Assembly (NCBI GenBank): GCA_943788505.1 | Contig: CALSQR010000001.1 | Coordinates: forward strand, 124,001 to 188,000 | Length of the DNA: 64,000 nt | Source of the DNA: an uncultured bacterium | GTDB taxonomy: Bacteria > Bacteroidota > Rhodothermia > Rhodothermales > UBA10348 | Reading direction: 5' to 3' | Shown: positions 58,924 to 64,000 of the stretch, one piece after another | Layout: each line of letters begins with the position of its first letter | Position numbering within the stretch: position 1 is the first letter of the stretch | The notes under the pieces: model-generated | Database searches by the model: none | Seen by the model: only the letters and a program-made list of their open reading frames with translations | Told to the model about the DNA's origin: nothing | Position numbers and translations under genes: made by a program

Positions 58924-61900
58924 TTAGTGGGCTGATTTTGGTCCACCGGGCAGGGTGGGTGGAAGCTTGGGCTTGACTCGTGATTCCCCTGGAGCGCTTT
59001 GTGGAGGAAGTCCTCCTGGACCTCTACCATGCGAAGGTGCTTTCGACGGCCCGCTTTCCTCTTGGGCAGAAGAAGGTTGATTCGCCAGCCGTTCGTACCG
59101 GTCCCATTTTGCGTTGACTTGTGTTTGGGATTCCTTTAGAAAACGTGCTGCAATCTCAGGGGCTGTCTTCCGTAGAATGTTGTATCTGTTTTCGTTATAG
59201 ATGTATCCGCTAAGCGGCATAGCAGGCGGCTTGGAGTCAAGTTGGAACGGGTTGCTTCCTGCGTCAGCTAGTCTAGGGTCAAACCTGTATAGAGGCCAGT
59301 ATCCTGTCTTCGTAGCCAATGACTGTTGTTCAAGGCCTTTGACCATATCGATTCCGTGCGCGATACAATGGCTGTAGGCAATAACGAGCGATGGGCCATC
59401 ATAGGACTCAGCTTCTTGAAGCGCTTTGATCAATTGATTGTCGTTGGCTCCCATGGCCACTTGGGCCACGTAAACGTATCCGTATCCAACGGCAATCATT
59501 CCGAGGTCTTTCTTCGGTGTAGCTTTTCCCCCGGCAGCAAATTTTGCAACTGCGCCCAGACTCGTGGCCTTGGATGCTTGACCGCCTGTGTTTGAATACA
59601 CTTCGGTGTCGACAACAAGCACATTGACGTTCCGGCCACTTGCAAGGACGTGGTCCAATCCACCAAAACCGATATCGTAGGCCCAGCCGTCACCGCCAAT
59701 AATCCAGAGGCTCTTGCGGACTAAGGCATCGACTAACGGTAGTAGCTGTTTCGCCGAGGCTGTGTCTAAGGACGCTAATTGAGATTTAAGGTTGGCCACG
59801 CGGACACGCTGTGCATCAATGGCATCTTGGGAATCTTGAGATGCCTCTAGAATCATTTGCCGGTCCTTTTCTGGAATGTCATCAATTGATGACAACAGTT
59901 CTTGAGCCATCTCTTCTCGTTTGTCGAGAGCTACCCTCATACCAAAACCAAACTCCGCATTGTCCTCGAACAGGGAGTTATTCCAAGTTGGACCTCGACC
60001 GGCGCTGTTGGTCGACCAAGGGGTCGTTGGGAGATTCCCTCCATAGATGGAAGAGCAGCCCGTCGCGTTTGCCACGACCATTCTATCGCCAAAGAGTTGC
60101 GTCAACAGGCGCAGATAGGGTGTTTCACCGCAGCCGGCACAGGCGCTTGAGAACTCAAACAATGGTTCCAGCAATTGCACGTCTTTCACTTTCGTGAAGG
60201 CAAGAGATGGAGGGGCGGAGGGTGCACCATCGCCGGAAGAACCGGCGCCGTCACCCGAAGCACCTGCTCCGAGTCCATCTCGGAACACAGGAAGGGATTT
60301 GAAGAAATTCCAATTCCGTTTTCCCGTTCGAGCACCGGTCGTTGATCGACCATATCAAGTGCTTTGTGGCCTGTCCGCGATTTGTCCTTCGCCGGGCACA
60401 CTTCAACACATAATTGGCATCCCGTGCAGTCTTCTGGAGAAATCTGGAGGACGTATCGGTCCTCTTTCATATCGCGCCAACTGGCAGAGGCAGACTTGAA
60501 CTCTTCCGGAGCATTCGCTAATGCGGCTTCTCCCACGACATTTGTCCGAATGACAGCGTGAGGGCAGACCATCACGCATTTGCCACATTGAATACAGATG
60601 TCTGGATCCCAGTCCGGAATCTCTAAGGCGATATTGCGTTTTTCCCACTGCGTGGTGCCCGTGGGATAGGTCCCATCGACAGGCAGCATGGACACGACCA
60701 GGTCATCGCCACGGCCAGCGATCATTTCCGCAGTAACATTCTGGACGAAGTCTGGTGCTTCGGCCGGCACGGAAGGTCGGTATTCTATGGTTGATGTTGC
60801 CGATGCAGGTATGACAACTTGGCTGAGATGGTCCAGGGCAGCATCAACAGCATCATTATTCTTGCGGACAATCGCCTCGCCCCGTTTCCCATAGGTCTTG
60901 GATATGTAATCCTTGATCTTTTGAGTGGCTTCGTCGGGTGGTAGAATGCCCGACAGGGCAAAAAAAGCTGCCTGCATTATCGTATTAATTCGCACACCAA
61001 GGCCTAATTCACGCGCCAACGAATAGGCATCAACCACAAAGAATTTCAATTCTTTGTCCAAGATCACCTGTTGTACAGGTCTCGGAAGACGGTCCCACAC
61101 CTCTTCTGGGCTCCAAGGACTATTCAGGAGGAATGTGGCACCTCTGGCGGCTAGCGATAGCGTGTCGTATCGCTCCAAGAATCCAAACTGATGAACGGCA
61201 ACGAAGTCAGCTTCCCTGATCAAGTAGGTTGATCGAATCGGAGAGGATCCAAAGCGTAGGTGGGAAATGGTCCGCGCTCCGGCCTTCTTGGAATCGTATA
61301 CGAAGTATCCCTGTGCATGGAAGTCAGTGCCTTCTCCGATGATTTTGATGGAGTTCTTATTCGCTCCAACTGTTCCATCTGAGCCGAGTCCCCAGAACAC
61401 AGCCCGAGTAACATCGTCAGATTCCGTCGAGAAATCAGCATCCCACTCTAAACTTGTATCGGATACATCATCCCTGATGCCGACCGTAAAGTGATTCTTC
61501 GGATTCGATTTGGTCAATTCGTTGAAAACGGAATGGACCATTCCAGGGGTGAATTCCTTTGAGGACAGACCATAGCGTCCTCCAATGATTCGCGGCATGT
61601 CACGTTCGTCGCGAGCTTCGGCAAATGCAGTAACTATGTCTTGATAAAGCGGTTCGCCGGCTGATCCTGGCTCTTTCGTTCGATCGAGGACGGCAACGGA
61701 GCGGACGGATTCGGGTATGGCAGCTAGGAAGTGTTTTAGTGAAAAGGGTCTGTAAAGGCGCACCTTTAGTACGCCAACTTTTTCGCCTCTCTCAGCCATC
61801 CACTCTGCGGTTTCGTGGACGGTTTCAGCACCGGAGCCCATTAGAATGATCAGTCGTTCAGCCTCTGGGTGTCCAACGTAATCGAATAGGTGGTATTGGC

Positions 61901-62666
61901 GCCCGGTGAGCAAAGCGAACTGATCCATCGCTTCCTGCACTTTCTCGGGTGCCACATCATAGAACGGATTAACAGATTCGCGAGCTTGGAAATACACGTC
62001 AGGGTTTTGCGCTGTACCTCTCATAGTCGGAAGGTCAGGCGTCATTCCTCTAGCACGGTGTTCCTGAATCCTTTCTTGATCCATCATGGCTTCCAGAACA
62101 GAATCTGGTATCACTTCTATCTTGGACAACTCATGGGATGTCCGGAACCCATCAAATATGTGTAAGAAGGGGATTCTAGACTGCAGTGTCGCCGCATGGC
62201 TGATGACTGACTGGTCCATGACCTCCTGGACCGAGTTCGAAAAGAGCATCGCCCAGCCGGTTGCACGAGCCGCCATCACATCGGAGTGATCTCCAAAAAT
62301 AGACAATCCCTGAGCTGCCAGACTTCTGGCTGCAATATGAAATACGGTAGGGGTCAGCTCGCCAGCAATTTTGTACATATTGGGGATCATCAGCAACAAT
62401 CCCTGGCTGGCTGTAAAAGTGGTGGTTAGGGCACCGGTCTGTAAAGCTCCATGTACAGTTCCCGCTGCGCCACCCTCAGCTTGTAGTTCGACCACGCGGG
62501 GAGTCGTACCCCACAGGTTTTTTTGATCTCGCGAACTCCATAAATCGGAAAACTCTCCCATTGGGGAAGCAGGCGTGATTGGATAGATAGCTATGACTTC
62601 GCTAGTGCGGTAAGCAACATGGGCTGCAGCCTCGTTGCCGTCCATGGTCGTGAGCATCCCCTTCAT
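58924..62666 (-). pseudogene. nifJ: Pyruvate:ferredoxin/flavodoxin oxidoreductase with a frameshift
   Basis: The first frame (62666 to about 60320) carries the PFOR I, II and EKR domains and two 4Fe-4S motifs (CIQCGKCVMVCPHA and CTGCQLCVEVCPAKD). The second frame (about 60320 to 58924) carries the thiamine diphosphate domain (SSACAGCGETP, GDGWAYDIGFGG, SNTGGQAS). Similarity switches frames in the A4 run at 60319-60322: one additional A restores ERE-KR-NWNFFKSLPVF, the family reading. A Gly/Ser/Ala-rich linker of about 25 residues follows, and a Pro/Gly-rich tail of about 50 residues ends the protein. The enzyme converts pyruvate and CoA to acetyl-CoA with reduced ferredoxin. Confidence 0.88.
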
Positions 62667-62971
62667 GATGTGGCGCCTCTACTATTGGAATCAGTGGCCT
62701 GGATATATGGCCGTGCATAACGAATAAAGCGTTTAGCCTGACAGGAGTGTGAGGGAAGTGAATGGTGCGCCGTGTGGGCAAACACGACAGCGGTTTGTAG
62801 GACATAGCATTACACTCACTATTCGATGCCGGATAGGGACCTGCGAATGCGCAGCAAAAGGATGGACAGGCAGAAACATTTGATAAAAAGTTCTTACTGG
62901 AGTGAGGTAGTCAAATTAAATGACTGTATTTTTTTAATTCGCCCTAACCTCAAAACCTCACTGACAGCAAC
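62667..62971. promoter_or_regulatory. Divergent gap between nifJ and nagB
   Basis: These 305 bases must carry both promoters. A 5-bp dyad AGTCA/TGACT (62909-62925) is followed by a seven-T run (62929-62935), which could be a weak terminator or an AT-rich promoter patch. No additional gene is convincing; in-frame ORFs here overlap nagB. Confidence 0.3.
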
Positions 62972-64000
62972 ATGTCACTTCATGCAGGTACTCAGCCTTC
63001 TGGGGGCAGCAAGACGGAAGGCCTTTGGCGGGAAAAGATTCCCGTTGAAATTTTCGATGCTCCAAACGATCTCTCTCTTGCCGTAGCTCATCGCATTGCC
63101 GCGCTCATCCGTTCACGTGCATCCGAATCCAAGAAGGCGATTCTAGGGCTACCTACTGGTAGTACGCCCATCGGAGTGTATCAGCACCTGATCACAATGC
63201 ACCGGGAGGAAGGCTTAGATTTTTCCCATGTCGTGACCTTTAACCTCGATGAATACTATCCTATGAATCCGGATAGCTTGCAGAGCTACCACCGATTCAT
63301 GAAGGAAAATTTCTTTGATCATGTAAATGTGCCGACTGAGGCTATTCATGTTCCAAGGGGTGACCTCAAGCGTGAGGATGTTCTACCTTTTTGTGAGGAG
63401 TACGAGCAGAAGATTCGTAAGGCAGGTGGGCTAGATCTCATTCTGCTGGGTATCGGGCGAACGGGTCATATTGGTTTCAACGAGCCCGGCTCAGGTCCTG
63501 AGACGAGGACGCGACCGATTATTCTGGACGAGATAACCAGAAAGGATGCCGCCAGTGATTTTTTTGGAGACGAGAACGTCCCTCGTGAAGCGATCACAAT
63601 GGGAGTAGGAACGATCCTGGACGCACATGAGATTATTCTTATGGCAACCGGTGAGCACAAGGCTCCAATAATTAGGCGTGCGGTAGAGGAGAAAGTGACC
63701 AATGCCGTCACTGCATCCTACCTCCAAAGGCACGAAGCTGCGCACATATATCTTGATCGTGCCGCTTCATCGGAATTGACAAGGATTAAGACGCCTTGGC
63801 TAGTTAGGGAGGTGCAATGGGACGAGGAGTTGTCAATTCGCGCCGTTATCTGGCTCGCAGAGCGTACTGAAAAGGCGATTTCTACGCTGGAAGAATCCGA
63901 CTTTCATCGTCACTATTTGCATTCCTTGGCGAATTTGCACCCCAACACCGACCATCTGTGCAAATTTGTTTTTGAGCAGCTAAGGCAACGAATCGCCTAC
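62972..64000 (+). CDS. nagB: Glucosamine-6-phosphate deaminase, long form (3' end cut by window)
   Basis: The frame opens at the ATG at 62972 and runs past the window end (343 codons seen). The family motifs are LPTGSTP, FNLDEYY (catalytic Asp), GIGRTGHIGFNEPGS and VTNAVTASYLQRH. After the ~270-residue catalytic domain the protein continues with IKTPWLV...WDEELSIRAVIWL, which matches the long NagB of Bacteroidota that carries an added LmbE/PIG-L-type domain. It deaminates and isomerises GlcN6P to fructose-6-phosphate. Confidence 0.92.
   Translation, partial: MSLHAGTQPSGGSKTEGLWREKIPVEIFDAPNDLSLAVAHRIAALIRSRASESKKAILGLPTGSTPIGVYQHLITMHREEGLDFSHVVTFNLDEYYPMNPDSLQSYHRFMKENFFDHVNVPTEAIHVPRGDLKREDVLPFCEEYEQKIRKAGGLDLILLGIGRTGHIGFNEPGSGPETRTRPIILDEITRKDAASDFFGDENVPREAITMGVGTILDAHEIILMATGEHKAPIIRRAVEEKVTNAVTASYLQRHEAAHIYLDRAASSELTRIKTPWLVREVQWDEELSIRAVIWLAERTEKAISTLEESDFHRHYLHSLANLHPNTDHLCKFVFEQLRQRIAY

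Noticed and set aside
62826-63086. 86-residue plus-strand frame before nagB
   Set aside because: It runs into nagB in another frame and shows no protein family; nagB has full similarity from its own ATG.
1-64000. CRISPR array, insertion sequences, prophage or toxin-antitoxin loci
   Set aside because: No regular spaced repeats, transposase, integrase, capsid or antitoxin-like genes were found. The only tandem repeat is the short 12-bp one at 9892.

Overview
This 64 kb window is a gene-dense, roughly 50% GC bacterial chromosome segment without phage, insertion sequence, CRISPR or rRNA. A C-terminal type IX secretion sorting domain at about 51.5 kb, many secreted or lipidated peptidases, HesB/SUF iron-sulfur genes and a DUF1800/DUF1501 pair point to the Bacteroidota/Rhodothermota side of the FCB group, probably a free-living aquatic heterotroph (inference; no marker gene for exact placement is present).

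Layout. 0-2.7 kb: lipoprotein, AcuI/YhdH-type reductase, small membrane protein. 2.9-5.8 kb: a stand-alone GspE N-domain protein followed by a GspE/PilB-type ATPase. 5.8-8.3 kb: GltS-like symporter and PlsC-like acyltransferase. 8.4-10 kb: HU protein and a zinc-ribbon/TPR membrane protein. 10-24 kb: DinB, HhH lipoprotein, S10 carboxypeptidase, ureohydrolase, TypA, LytTR regulator, ExbB-like protein, a broken rsgA, M28 peptidase, PLP decarboxylase, META lipoprotein and TPM-domain protein. 24-26.6 kb: DPP-IV-type peptidase. 26.7-33.2 kb: sufB-C-D-S-E-T operon with a divergent A-type Fe-S carrier. 33.2-36 kb: tandem DUF192 lipoproteins, hemW with no normal start codon, and a small outer-membrane-like protein. 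36.2-39.6 kb: complete fixABCX-type electron-transfer flavoprotein operon. 39.6-48.3 kb: clpC, a second A-type carrier, M20 amidohydrolase, VWA protein, Ca2+/Na+ antiporter, unusual cytidine deaminase. 48.4 kb: tRNA-Leu(UAA). 48.6-55.8 kb: DUF1800, Tat/T9SS DUF1501 protein, SGNH/propeller/cupredoxin lipoprotein, ThuA-like lipoprotein. 56-62.7 kb: gamma-glutamyltransferase, then a dihydroorotate-dehydrogenase-like gene and a pyruvate:ferredoxin oxidoreductase gene, each broken by one lesion. The window ends inside a long NagB.

Functional themes are extracellular peptide degradation (S10, S9, M28, GGT, M20), iron-sulfur assembly with its client enzymes (SUF, two A-type carriers, FixX/FixC, HemW, PFOR), and envelope proteins. 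The most noteworthy points are the damaged genes (rsgA, the DHOD-like gene, nifJ, possibly hemW), a cytidine deaminase with its active site in the opposite half from the E. coli enzyme, a GspE N-domain paralogue lacking an ATPase, and a perfect 23-bp hairpin shared by two convergent genes. I found no clearly new multi-gene system. The best candidates are the GspE-N/GspE pair and the joint damage to the PFOR/DHOD-like module.
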